Positions 41,427-53,500 of a DNA stretch of 64,000 bases are shown piece after piece. This stretch comes from Mansonella perstans (taxonomy: Eukaryota > Nematoda > Chromadorea > Rhabditida > Onchocercidae): contig JBAMDO010000574.1 of the NCBI GenBank assembly GCA_037074765.1, forward strand, positions 496,001-560,000. Direction: 5' to 3'. The notes beneath the pieces were generated by a model that made no database searches, was not told where the DNA came from, and saw only the letters and a program-made list of their open reading frames with translations. The position numbers and the translations under genes are program-made. Numbering within the stretch: position 1 is the first letter of the stretch; each line of letters begins with the position of its first letter.

Positions 41427-41545
41427 CAAGAGAGTAATGCGAGAGAGTGCTGGGAAAAAAGATAGAGAGTAATGTGAGAGAGTGCTGGGGAAAAAGGTAG
41501 AGAGTAATGTGAGAGAGTGGTGTGAGAGAGTGCTGGGAAAAGGGA
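41427..41545. repeat. ~35-bp G/A-rich tandem repeat, about 3 copies
   Basis: Units like GAGAGTAATGTGAGAGAGTG followed by CTGGGAAAAAAGATA repeat with small changes, inside the purine-rich tract upstream of both eftu-2 and mig-22. Long minus-strand frames here are pyrimidine-driven (Ser/His/Leu repeats) and not credible genes. Confidence 0.8.
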
Positions 41546-41696
41546 TGACCAGGATGGAAAGAGAGGACAACTCGGGATTTTTCTTCGACCAAACAAAACA
41601 AATGTGAATAATGATTGTTTGTGACTTCGGAAACTTTTAAGTGTACAGTGCAGCTCTCCTTTCATTTACATCACATCCATCACATGTGATAGGCAT

Positions 41697-41848
41697 GCGG
41701 TCACTACCGGTCAAATGCATGATCTTCAATTCATGCGGTCACTACTGGTCAAATACATAATCTTCAGTTCACGCGGTCATTACCGGTCAGATGCATAATC
41801 CTCAATTCATGCGGTCACTACCGGTCAAATGCATAATCTTCAGTTCAC
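41697..41848. repeat. 38-bp tandem repeat, 4 copies, just upstream of mig-22
   Basis: The core GCGGTCACTACCGGTCAAAT starts at 41697, 41735, 41773 and 41811, exactly 38 bp apart, with point changes in the middle copies. Three of four units keep the ACCGGT palindrome. The array ends 50 bp before the probable trans-splice acceptor of mig-22, so it may act in the promoter. Confidence 0.92.
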
Positions 41849-41896
41849 CTCATTAACTCGGTATATTTACGAGAATTCAAAGAGTGTAACAGTTAC

Positions 41897-41898
41897 AG
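41897..41898 (+). promoter_or_regulatory. Probable trans-splice acceptor of mig-22
   Basis: AGTTACAG ends 21 nt before the ATG at 41920 with no coding exon upstream. Suits spliced-leader addition; inferred. Confidence 0.45.
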
Positions 41899-41919
41899 GT
41901 GACAGATTACTGGAGGTCA

Positions 41920-44900
41920 ATGGTGCATGGAGTGCGTGCGGGTGTATCGCTTACCTCGGGTTTGGTACTTGGTGTGCTCTTGTCCGTACTGCTATTCTTG
42001 CCCGACGAACTGATCCCATCTAGATTATCGTACGAGGAGTTATCAAGTGAGCACTGGAAAATTATCATCAAAAAAGGTTCAACTACTGCCAGTAATGGTC
42101 AATCTCAGATTCGAAAGGTTATTTTCATTCATATTGTCTTTATTAATTCATAAATATTAAAATATAGTTTTGTAATGAATTATTACAATGATTGATTTTC
42201 AAATAAAGTTTTAAGTTTTAACTAATCATCAAATATGCATCACTTACAAATGCAAACTCTCATTCAGTTTATTAGATGAAAATTAGAGTTAATTAATATT
42301 CATTATTTCTACGTTGAATTTTTCTATTTTTATCGTAAATTGTTATGAATTTGGCACAAAGTTTTCCACGGTATTTTTTCTTGAAGTTAGCATTAGATTA
42401 AATCGTTTCAGATTGTTAGAGCTGGATTTGCAGCAACTGAATTAGGAATAAGAGAGAAACTTGCGGTCATTCTTCTAGGACAGTCTTCGTTAATGTTGAT
42501 ACTGAATGCAACCATTGGCGCGCATGTACCTCATCTGCAGCTTTTTGCTGATATCTCTCGTATTGATGATGACATAGCCATTCTTCCGAATCTCACACCG
42601 TACAGTCTAAATGGAAAACACACACACATACCAGTTCTCGATCTCATCTTCAATATGGTTAGTTGTAGAATATCATGACATGAACTATTTCACAGTTTCA
42701 TTTATGGTATGTGTGATTATTATCGTAAGGCATGATCAAAGATTTTCGAAGCTATAATGCTATAATTTATCAGTTGCAGTGCAACATTTTCCTAAACTTA
42801 GCAATAAAGTAAATCATTATTTTTACTTGCGGCTTAAAATCTTTGTCGAATTTCGGATTTCTAGTTTTAATTGTTTCAGACTATGCACGAAAAGTTTGAT
42901 TGGTATTATCTAATACCTGATACGACATATGTAAATCCATTCGAACTAATGCGATTTGTTAATCACGTAAATTGGAACCGACGTGTGACTATTGGTATTG
43001 GAAGTGGGGATGATTCAAACAGATGTAGCTTGCAAGCTGGAATTTTGCTAACAAATCTTGCCATGCAATCACTTGTAAAGTAAGCGACATACCCAATTCT
43101 TTTTTAATTTCATTTTTTCTTTATATGACTGATTTTGTGGATTTATTTAGAGTCAGACAGATGATGTGGAATGAAACCTTTCGCTGTTGTAAGATAGAAA
43201 AAAGTGAAATATTTCAGACATAGACATTTGTGTAACTCCATATCTAGCGGTTCAGATCACCGTGCATTCGAGCTTTGCATTCATCTTGCAACGAACTTGT
43301 CGTGCATCAGTTACTATCAGGTTTCTATTTTATAATCAATATTTGTAGTTTGATTTTTTTCTTTATATGACTGATTTTGAGAATTTATTCAGAGTCAGAC
43401 ATATCACTGGTGGAAAGTCAATGAGCGCTTATCTGAAGATAGTAGCGGTACAGAGATATATAATACTATTGCGTGGTGGTCCTCATCTTCGCAAGATTTT
43501 AATCGGTAAGTTAACTTTACTCAATTTCAAATTTTCTTTTACCACAAATAATTTTGTTCTATAAATGTATTAAGGTATATTTTGTAAAGACTCAAAAAAG
43601 TTCGTAAATGCTTGGTGTTTTTCAGTTCTCTGAGTGTTTCACCTTTGTTCTCGGACGTAGATGCTCATGCGCTTCATCAACATTTCTTGCGTGTTGAATT
43701 GAATCATATTGAATATGAAATTGATCACTTATCTTCTGAAATTGTCTCATTATCGTACGGTATCACTGATGGACCATCGCAACCAGCTGGTTTACCACCA
43801 TATTCAAAAGCACCAGATCGGTATCAGGTCTTTTCCAAACTTTTTTCCTGAATATAGTACAAGATGGTTTATGGAGTTTACTATCACAGATAATTACGCT
43901 AAATTTAATTTTTAGGTTCCAAAATGGCATTTCTTTACAAGCACGGAGATCTTCAAAAATGAGCCGAATCAAAATGTTTACGCATTGAATGGAGATGATA
44001 AACTGGATGTTGATGAGGTTTGTTATTGTGTGTCCGATTTATATTTAAATTAATTTCTTTGTACCCTTTACTTATCAAAGTTGAAATTTGGTACTTGTTC
44101 GGCGACTTAGTTAGCAATCTAATTGGATGATGAGTTACAGTTCACTTACAATTCCAAATTCAACAATAAACTGCTACTTAAAATTTTTCCTTGACATCAT
44201 TGAATATCTTTTTTGCTTTACAGTTTGATTATAGACTATTAGATAAGTCTAATACACTATAGGGATTCAGTTCAAGGAATTTTAATTTTTTGTTACATAA
44301 CTGCATTCATGTATCGAGCGATTTTATTTAGATAGTTGCAGCAGCTCGAAAATTTATTGAAGATAGCGGTGAAGGGAATGATGAAGAATTTTTGCAACTT
44401 CGAAATGGTTATCGCTTGTTTGATCCAGTAAGAGGTATGGACTATATCGTAGATTTGTTATATCGGGACAACGATGGCAGCAGGGTACATCGTATTCATT
44501 TGACCCGAATAATATCTAATAATCAACTTTTACAACAAGTAAGTTATTTGATATCACTTCTTTTATTGTATGTAAAATATTTACTGTACATTGTTTTCTT
44601 CCATAATTTTCATTGTTGCTTTCATTCAGCATCTCCCTATTCCATAATTTTCTTACTTTTCCAAGTTAAAATTCGTGTGATTCAAAGGTGATAATTATAT
44701 TAAGACGTATTTGTTAAAAAATATGCTTATTGAGGTGCCCTATGTAAAAGAAGATACTGATTTAACAATTTTGGTGCCGCTTGGATCAAATAATGAAGTG
44801 GGTGCTGTTCGTCGACTTATATTTCATTATGTGGGCATATGTCAGTCATCAGTTGGTGATAATCGGCAAACCAAATTCGTTGTGGCTGTACGCGGTGTTG

Positions 44901-46421
44901 ATCCTTTCGTCATTCGGCTACTTAGCGACGACATTATTGAATTAAGAATGCGGTATTTTGAAGTTTTCAATATTATTATTAGCTTTAATTTGGAACCTTC
45001 AATTTATTATTGTACATTATTACTGTCTTATTCTTCCAGATGTAAACCAGCACATATAGAAACTATGTTGTTGATGTTGAAACAAGACAGTCATCCGGTT
45101 TTGGCGGCAGCAGCACTGGATGAAGCAGTTGATCATTTTGGTCAGCAAATGATGTATCTCTTGTTATCACCGCATGCTGATATTCAGCGTGAATTTCTGG
45201 ATCGAGTGCGCATCAATACTATCAGACATTTTCAAGTAGGGAATTTCAAAGTCGTAACAGTAATAGATGTGACAATGTTTTTTTTTTAAAAATATTGTTA
45301 TCTCTTTCAGTATTTTGAAATTTCATGGGTCCAGGTCGAGTCATTATTGATCAGCATTGATGTAGCAGATTGCTTAGGTATTTTGCAGAGTGTGATATGT
45401 TTCTCGATATATTTCACATGGGTAGGCTAGAATAAGATATGCATCCCTGCGTTAGTATTGGATAATTTGCTACATCTGTTTTCTTTGCATATTTTCATCT
45501 TTGTTGTTCCCGCTAGCATTCAGTTTATATTAATTATTTTTGGTAGATATTTTTTCCACTTCCGTTTGTGGAATATCATCCACGAATTGTGAACGCAAAT
45601 GAAGCACTACAACTGAAAATGAAAAATTCTAACGTCGAGATTGCACATGAAACGGGTGAAATCGATCAGAAAGTTCGTTCATTGAAAACGTTTGTGAATG
45701 GTGCAGATACGTTTATGAGCAAATTCCGTGATGCTACTTTTAAACGAAATATACGGCCACTTATTGTTCATAAGGTGGGTTTAACCGCTCTGATCAATTT
45801 TCTTCTGCCAGCAAAATTGTCGACATCATGCTACCATATTTTGCAAAGGACTGTGCTATGGAAATCATTGCAGTGGTGAATTTAGTTATATGCAAGGCAG
45901 CTGGTTGAAAAAATTATCGTAGTTGAACTCCTAAAGATCATAATTATTTTATCAATGCTTAGTTTCATTGTATGAAGTCTGTGACTGAGAGGACCATCGT
46001 GGTATGAACCTCGGTCTGTTCTAATTATTGGGTGTTGCTTATAATAATATCTACCCTTTCTGTCAACACTTATGGAATAAAAACAAACACAATATTTCAG
46101 GATAGAGGTCATTTCGATCCTTCGGATTTTTCGGTCTTTTCTTTATACGGTACAGATTTCATACGAACTCGTTCACGCTTAAACAGTAAAACACTGCTGT
46201 TAGATTTATCAACACTGTTTCTTGATAATCAAGATATCCACATGATGCGAGCTGTTGAACCAGCACTGCGGTTACGATACCACAATCGAGTGTGTGACCC
46301 GAAGTTGGTGGATTCGGATTATGCTCGTTGTTTACTTAGTCAGCGTGAAGGACTAGCCTCTAAAGCGCAGCTGGCGAATTTGTTGCTCAATCAGAAAATG
46401 AAGAATGTGATAGCTGCTTGA
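41920..46421 (+). CDS. mig-22: Chondroitin polymerizing factor (CHPF / MIG-22)
   Basis: Golgi type II membrane protein of the chondroitin synthase family; in C. elegans MIG-22 works with SQV-5 to polymerise chondroitin. About 12 exons, all in phase, including 41920-42117, 42412-42657, one from 42880 (TMHEKFDWYYLIPDTTYVNP), one near 43219-43320, about 43392-43506, 43625-43827, 43917-44017, 44332-44538, 44706-44952, 45041-45236, 45547-45774 and 46101-46421, giving roughly 790 aa (human CHPF is 775). The N-terminus has a signal anchor (SLTSGLVLGVLLSVLLFLP). The C-terminal third carries FFPLPFVEYHPRIV and, at the end, MMRAVEPALRLRYHNRVC and KAQLANLLLNQ, which follow CHPF rather than CHSY proteins. 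The first half has a CHPF-like beta-3-glycosyltransferase fold without an obvious intact DxD. AATAAA follows the stop by about 10 nt. Confidence 0.9.
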
Positions 46422-46522
46422 ATTTTGTTGAATAAAACAACTGCCGGAAATTCTTTTTTGGTGTTTTGAATGCATCATTAAAAATTTCAAATGTTCTTTT
46501 TTGAAGAGAAAATCCCATAAAT

Positions 46523-46669
46523 ATGGTGAGGAAAGTAATGGCTATGTATCAATTAAATTCCTTGAAGAATGAGAAATGGAGCAATCTTAAAAGGAAAGTT
46601 ATGGCTATGTATCAGTTAAATTCTTTGAAGAATGAGAAATGGGGCAATCTTGATATTGTTCTTGAGTAG
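46523..46669 (+). CDS. Small ORF with a 21-codon internal duplication (48 aa)
   Basis: ATG at 46523 opens 48 codons to TAG at 46667-46669. The peptide contains RKVMAMYQLNSLKNEKW twice, 21 residues apart (63-bp period, starts near 46528 and 46591). The two copies differ at four bases inside the shared block: GTA/GTT, CAA/CAG and TCC/TCT are synonymous, and AGC/GGC changes Ser to Gly. The frame lies 100 bp downstream of mig-22, past its AATAAA, so it is not in the mig-22 CDS. It could be a small gene or exon, or a non-coding tandem duplication with chance third-position changes. Not recognised. Confidence 0.3.
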   Translation: MVRKVMAMYQLNSLKNEKWSNLKRKVMAMYQLNSLKNEKWGNLDIVLE

Positions 46670-47782
46670 TTTTCCCGTAATTTTTTGATGAAGTTGAAAT
46701 GTTTTTCCTTAAATGAATTGATTAGTTAAGCTAATGATTTTCTGATTGTTTTATAATGCTCATTAAAGGTTTTTTTTTTTTTTTTTTTTTTTAAATCAAT
46801 TCGACCAATAATTGTTGAACTTAATAATTATGTTATTAATGCTCAGTTGTATTACTGTCTTCTGAAATTTTGTTTCATCATTCCACTGCATGCCTAATAA
46901 TATATATATATGCCATATGTTATACGTTGTTTCTACTGCAAGCACAGTTTCGTAATTGTAGTATTTTTATGAATTTGTTTTTGAATTGTTCGTATTCTTA
47001 TCAATGAGCTTTCTTATTTTTCCAGTCACTTTTTCCGATTGGAAAGGTTATAATCATACATATTATATATCAAAATTTAGCGTTACTTTTGAATTTTTTA
47101 TGAAGTTGAAAAGATTGTTATCGATTGTTTTAAAAGCTAGCAAGAAGTTATGATAAACCTGTTTTTCACCGAAATGAGGCAATAATTGTTGATCGTCTTG
47201 TTAAGTTTTCGAAATGTTTATTTATTTATTTGAATTATTTGCATTCAACATTTGGCAATATTTTTTTTTTCCAGTTATATTAAGGATAAAAATTGAGAAT
47301 TTCTGTTACCTTTTCATGAAAAAAATTTCTGTTAATAAAATTTTTACTAAATATTTTAGTCCATTTATGAGTGCACCGTAAAATTGGTAATAATACTTAT
47401 GACTTTTGTTAACTAATTAAATATTAAATTTTTGTCTAATAATTAAGTATTATGTTCTTTCAGCTTGTAGGAACTTCAAATGAAATTTTTTTTCATACTG
47501 TTTTTGTATGTTTTTTTCTTAGCACCTGAATCTCCTTCTGTTTCCTGATGTACCAGTTTTTTTTCCCAAATAGTGACATCTTTATTTTAAGGATATTTAC
47601 CTTTATTTTTATTAGTTGGCATTGACATTTATGTGATTAAGAAGTATTATTTATAGCCGAACAATTGGGGCATCTTCTCACTGTTTTGGGAATTTAGGTT
47701 GATAAATTTTTGCAGGTCTTCTCCGTTAAAATTCAATCTTACAAATCGCAACCGTTTATAAATCACTGAGGAGACTGAACTT
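46670..47782. other. Intergenic, no gene seen
   Basis: AT-rich spacer before the synergin-like gene. Contains a poly(T) run of about 22 nt near 46771-46792 and a TA run near 46901. Nothing else recognisable. Confidence 0.6.
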
Positions 47783-50581
47783 ATGGCAGCTATTGTTATG
47801 GGTCATGTGGAACATTCCGATACTAACGGTATGTTTCTCGCAGAGAATGGTACAGATGAAAACTTGTATTTATTAGTTTCATGATCCATTCATGATAATT
47901 ATTATTCATAGAGCTCAGGTTTTTTTTTTTAAAGGGATTGCATTATTTTCATCAGCGTTATGAAGTTAAGTTGAATTAAAAAATATGGAATAGATCTTTA
48001 GGATTTATTGTAATTGCTCGTTTTTAGGTCTTATAATGCAAAATGGTGGCATTGTACCACCATCACTTCTTCAAGAAAACCGTGTCCCACGTTTCTACAA
48101 AGAAGCTATTGCTAAATGCGGTGCTTCAAGTCGATCACAGTTACCTAATACGGCACTTGTTTATAATTTAATGGTCACATCATGCCTGCCACGTCCTATA
48201 CTTGGTAATATATGGTCGTTGGTGAATCGAACTATGCCTGGCCAACTTACACGGCAAGAATTCTTCTCATGCTTAGCACTAATTGCACTGATACAGGTAA
48301 AATTTTATTCTCATTGATTTTATTATTCTCTTATTGATGCTATAGAATAAATAATGTAAGAATTGAGTGAACAGAACACGAACCTGTTTAGCTTTTATTA
48401 GTTTTATTAGTTCACAAGGTTATAGGAACCTATCGTATGTACAGTTGTCCCTATCTGTAAAACAGAATATGATATGCAAAAAATTTATTAATTTATTTAT
48501 GAATTATAAATAAAGCAGAGTTAAACAAAATCAGTGTATTTAGGATATGATTATATATATATATATATAATGTGTGTGTGAATATATATATGTATGTAGA
48601 ACTGGAAACAATCTTCTCGCAAAAAATGTTATTTTCTTTTAAAATAGCTTACTGAAAAACCTTAATTATCAGTATGTATGCACCGGTTTCCTCTTCAGAG
48701 TAAAATTTTTGCAATTCCTTCTTGAATTTTTTTTAGAAAGGTCAACCATTGTCAGCATTGTCAACAATGTCTACGCTTCCAATCCCTCACTTGCAAGCAT
48801 GCGCACCATTTAAACAGCACTTGCTTGGTCGAGATATTTTTCAACAACTGGAGTCTTTTTCAACAACTTGTCAGGCTATACAAAAAACTTCGAATTCCTC
48901 AGGAATAGCAGTAAACATGCTAACGGTGCCAACAACATCAAGTGCCATATCACTTCTTGCCGATATTGACTTTTCCAAACCAATTAGTAATTCAACTACT
49001 TTTGCTCAGCCGACAGCAATATCCGAATCCGAACAAGGAACAAAAATCTCTTCTTCACAGTCTTCTAATATTATGACTGATTTGGATAATCAAATTCTTT
49101 CGAAAGATACGTACGAATCATCAAACAGTATTTTGCAAAACTTCGGACCATCCAATGTTATCCCTAGTACTTTGGAACCAAATTCACAAACTTTGCCATC
49201 AGAAGCCACTCTTTTTAGTATTGGCAGTTCAACAAATGTTGATGTTGATACAACTACGGAAATTCTAGAATCAGTACAAAGCACGCTTTTTTATTCTCAT
49301 TTTTTTCCTTCACATTTTTAGTTCCTGCAGTTACTTAATTAATTTCCTTAATTTCTAATCCTTTTTCTTTCTGTAATAATTTTTATTTCTTCAAATAGCA
49401 GATTTGTCAGCAAAAAGTAAAGTAACTATATGCAGAATAAAGTAAAAGTTGAGGTGTCTAATCGAACAGTTCATATTTTGATTAGTAGGCTATCTGAAGA
49501 AATAAGTCTAAACTTCCTAAACGTTTGATTGGCCTACATGCTCTGGAAGTTTTCATTATCATAGTTACAGTAACGACTATGGCATTCAGCAGAATGAAAC
49601 TTCTGATTTCAGGTTCGGATGTTTATGCGACAATGAAATTGATGACCAGTGCGAACAAAGACAGAGAGGTATGCTTTATTTTTATAATTCTTTTTGATTG
49701 CTTAGTAGTGAATTAGAAAAAATAAATTTCATATGACATATGTTTTGTGACTGACAAAAAGAGAATTGTGCAAATAATTTTTATGATCTAAATGATCTTA
49801 ACCCTTATCATCAGAATCAGTGATAAAAGAATTTATAGGCGGAATACTTTTATATATGGGGGCGTTGCATTGAAGAAGCATATGCATTGTTCAGTGATGC
49901 TGATTCATTACTGCCTTATTCAGCAGCGGCACATATTACGGAAATCGCCCATACCGATCGTGGTTCGAGATATTTGAAAGCACTTTATGAAATCCATGAA
50001 ATGGTCAGCAGTTAGTACTCTCTTAAATACATTTACAAACTCAAGAGAATGTAATTATCTTGTTTCTATCCTCTTGAGTAATTTGATTTTAACAAGACAA
50101 CAAGAATTAAAACAAAAATGAAACAGTATTGAGTTCTCAAGGTAATTTGGTAATGATGAATGGATTTTACATAACTTTCAGATCATCATTTAATGAAGAG
50201 CTTCTTTGTGGATGAGGAAATAGATAGATAAATTGATTTTTGAAACAACTGATAATTTGAATCGTTTTGCAGACACTAAGGATACGGAAAGGAAGAATCG
50301 ATAAATTGGTTAAGCAAAAAAATCTACTTGATAAAATTGACAAAATATGGGCACGTCTAGAATGCTTCACAGAAAAAAATATTGATAGTGCAAACACAAA
50401 TCAATTAGCAGAAGAAGTCGACAAAATCATACCTTCATTATGTAGTATTTGCTTGTTACACGTTTCCTTAAATTCTGTGCTTGAATTTGCCGGCAATGTA
50501 TATCATAAGCAGTGTGCTAATTTATGGATTAATCGAGTCAATTCGTTTCTACCGAAATTAAAAAAATTCTCATTGCTCTAA
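47783..50581 (+). CDS. EH-domain protein, synergin-gamma-like
   Basis: Predicted AP-1/clathrin adaptor-associated trafficking protein. Exons: 47783-47828 (MAAIVMGHVEHSDTN), 48028-48296, 48737 to about 49269, one ending near 49675, about 49840-50002, and about 50273-50581. Exon 2 and the start of exon 3 form an EH domain (LPRPILGNIWSLVNRTMPGQ, LTRQEFFSCLALIALIQ) followed by the synergin-type tail STLPIPHL. Exon 3 then encodes a Ser/Thr/Asn-rich disordered linker. The last exons hold WGRCIEEAYALFSDADSLL and a C-terminal putative zinc-binding block (CSICLL, then YHKQCANLWINRV) as in synergin gamma. Exon borders between 49269 and 49680 are unsure: the WPTCSGSF/CLCDNEIDDQCEQRQ frame joins correctly to the next exon, but its start is blocked by an upstream stop, so the acceptor is probably internal (CATTATCATAG near 49562). 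Confidence 0.78.
48550..48595. repeat. (TA)n/(TG)n microsatellite in intron
   Basis: A TA run, a short TG run and a second TA run in the second intron of the synergin-like gene. Confidence 0.8.
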
Positions 50582-53500
50582 ATCCATATATTTTTATTCT
50601 AACTTCTGCTTTGTACGGTGAAATGAATCGTATTTAATCATCTAGACATTCTTGTTCTTACTTTTATCTGCTGCCAATGGTTAGTTAATTTATATGACCT
50701 GTTTTGCTGGTTTCAACCAAAAGTAGAGAATTCGCTTATTTGTTATAATATACTCACGTTGGTTGAAAGTGCAGAATTTTTTTTTTTGAAAAATAGTACA
50801 GATTGTTTTTCTGTTAAAAAGTTTAATCTAATATGAACGCTTCTACTTTATTTGAAAATTCTCCTTAATGCTTTTCAACGGTTTTATCAACTACCGGTGT
50901 TTCCCGAATTGCTTCAAAGATTCTTCATATTATATACTCTGCTGTTTAATCATTTTTATACCAGTTCTTTTCATTTTGTCGATTATCATCATTATAAAAT
51001 TTTCAGTTTTATTAGTTTCAAACATTACTCATTGAAGTTTCTATTTCGGGAAATTGTACTTTCCCTTAAAAATTTGCACTGATGCCAAGATGGTAAAGTA
51101 AAAAAGGAAATAATGAGTAATGCCTGAAATTAATAAAGTCTTGCGTTAATGTTATTATTCGAGAATCGTTTAAGTAAGACAACGGTGAAGGATTGCAATA
51201 CTCCATGAAAACTTGTGATTTTGTGTACAAAAATTGTGTTCACGAAGGAATCGCTCCGATTTCGATAATCATGGACAAGTAGGAATTCAAAGGTAAATTT
51301 ATTATCGAATACATGGAATGCAGATACATTTGAGACAACTAGAAGTTAATTTAATTTTGCACACAGGTGAATCGCTTTATTCAATTTTCACATACAGAGT
51401 TTGTCTATCAGTCTTAGCTAATCAAATTAAAACATTACAGGTCAAAAATCATTAGATAAATATATTCTAAGTAATGAGATAAAGAATTCGTTAGAGTTTT
51501 TATAAGATGAAAAATTCTCATCAATTCTAAGGGAAGTTGATAAATAAGTAGTAAATTAAAATCAATAAATATAATTTTTAAAATTATTTATAAGCTATTT
51601 CCAACAAAACATCTTCAAATTGCACATTGTTTAGAAGCCTTGTAATTATTACAGTATAAATTTATAACACAAAATTATTACGGTTTTCCCGACAATACTT
51701 GTCATTTTTATCACTTATTTCATTCAGGCAGCTATCATTTGTGCTCAGTAAATAATCATTGGGCATATATTATTACTTATAATTTTCACATCGCTGTTAT
51801 TTATAGATAAATGGCTTGTTTATGGTTTTTCAATGTTTCATTATGTGATTTTTCATTTGGCGAGTGCAGAAGATAAAGTATAAATTCATTGTATTACGAA
51901 GTCAATTCTCGAAACTTTCGAATTATTCTTTTATTTTATTCATATATTGAAAGTTATTTAGAAGTTTCAAGACTAAGATGAAATAACAATGCTGATAATA
52001 ATAATTTTGCAATTCAGTCTTGCAATTTTCCTATGAAAACGAACAAAATATTTTTGAGAAAATTGCAATTATCGATCAATATGATTAGTTAATTATCAAA
52101 TTTTTGTTATATTATTTTGAATGAAAATTTTTTTATGTGATAAGAAGATTTTCAGATTTGCGCTTATCTTTTTCAAATTTTACTAATCTATTGAAGTGAA
52201 AAATATGCTAATTTATCAATGGAATCCTCAACATTCTTTGTTAATCTCAAGAGTAGCAGTAGTAGTAGTAGTATCGGTGACAGAGAAATTTATTGCATGA
52301 ATTTTAGTCCCTTTAGTTATTCCCATTTCTTTCTCTTTTTTTTTTCCTACTGCTCGATCATCAATATCTTTGTGCCTCTCAACACACCATAAATATAATT
52401 TTGTCCTTTCAAATTTATTGATCATTCATTTTTATGTGGAAAAAAGTTAGGGAATATTGACGTACAGAGGTGTCGTTTTAGGAAAAGTTAAACATTCCCC
52501 AATTGATTTAGCAGACTAATTGAGATTATTTAAGACTATAGTTTAACATTATCTTTCTAATTTTTCTGATAATAATCATTAGATAAGCTATATGGTTGGT
52601 TCTTAATAGAAGCTAATGATAATGATAATGACATTATAGGAGATGCTTAACAATAAGCCAAAAAAGCTTCTGATGGTTCATTTAACCATTATATATTGCA
52701 TATATAAATATTTTTCTTTCTCCTATCGTTGTGAATAATTTAACAGGAAGTATAATGAAGTATAGTGAATCACGTCTATCTTTTTAGTTCCCTCAACAGC
52801 TACCTTTTTCTTCATCGTAATTTTGCAAATACATAATATGAAATGAAAGAAATATCGCAGTAAATTACAGTAAATTAAAGTAAACAATAAATTAATTAAA
52901 GTAAACATAATAAATATAAATAAATTAAAGTTCGCAATAAATTACTTTGGTTCTTTCTCCTCTTTTGAATTATCAATATGGCAATTTCGAAGTTTTTATA
53001 GTTGATTTCATTTTCCATAATCAAAGCTAAATAATGTGTAGAAGAACTTGGGAATTTCCAACTTTTCCGAATAAAAGAAAATTCAGAAATTGATTTTTGT
53101 TTCCGATATTGGCTATTTGAAATACTTTAAAAGAAGACAAAGTTAATTTAGAAAATTGCCTTCCTAAATTCTTTAAATTCTTTAGATAGAAAAATATAAA
53201 ATTAGAATTTCTTCCACTTGAAGACTCACTTTAATATGCCTTTACAACAAAATTGCTATTTGAAAATTGCTATACATATTTTATACAAAAGTAAAAAAAA
53301 AACATTAATCATCAGTTTTTTAAGAAGTAATTTATTTATCCATTAGGAAAAAATGAACTAAGCAATTTTTTGTAGTATCAGAATGATAGCCAAATACAAG
53401 AATGCAATGTATCAGTCGGAATAGTGAGAAACAGATTCAGTCTTGAGAGAAATTGAATGTTCAGCCATACGAAAACATTCTGATTTGATGATTCGTCCTA

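Larger units (their letters stand above)
40960..41919. promoter_or_regulatory. Divergent promoter interval between eftu-2 and mig-22
   Basis: About 960 bp separate the two start codons, which point away from each other. The interval holds a long purine-rich stretch on the + strand (about 41195-41590), a 35-bp tandem array near 41427-41545 and a 38-bp tandem array at 41697-41848. Shared regulation is inferred from the head-to-head layout only. Confidence 0.55.

Noticed and set aside
41279..41665. Two overlapping long minus-strand frames (Ser/His/Leu-rich)
   Set aside because: Produced by the purine-rich tract and the 35-bp tandem array; low complexity and no family resemblance.
44666..44689. 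Possible mini-exon (VKIRVIQR) in mig-22
   Set aside because: Using it would leave an intron of under 30 nt before 44706; skipping it gives a clean phase-0 join LLQQ|TYLLKN.
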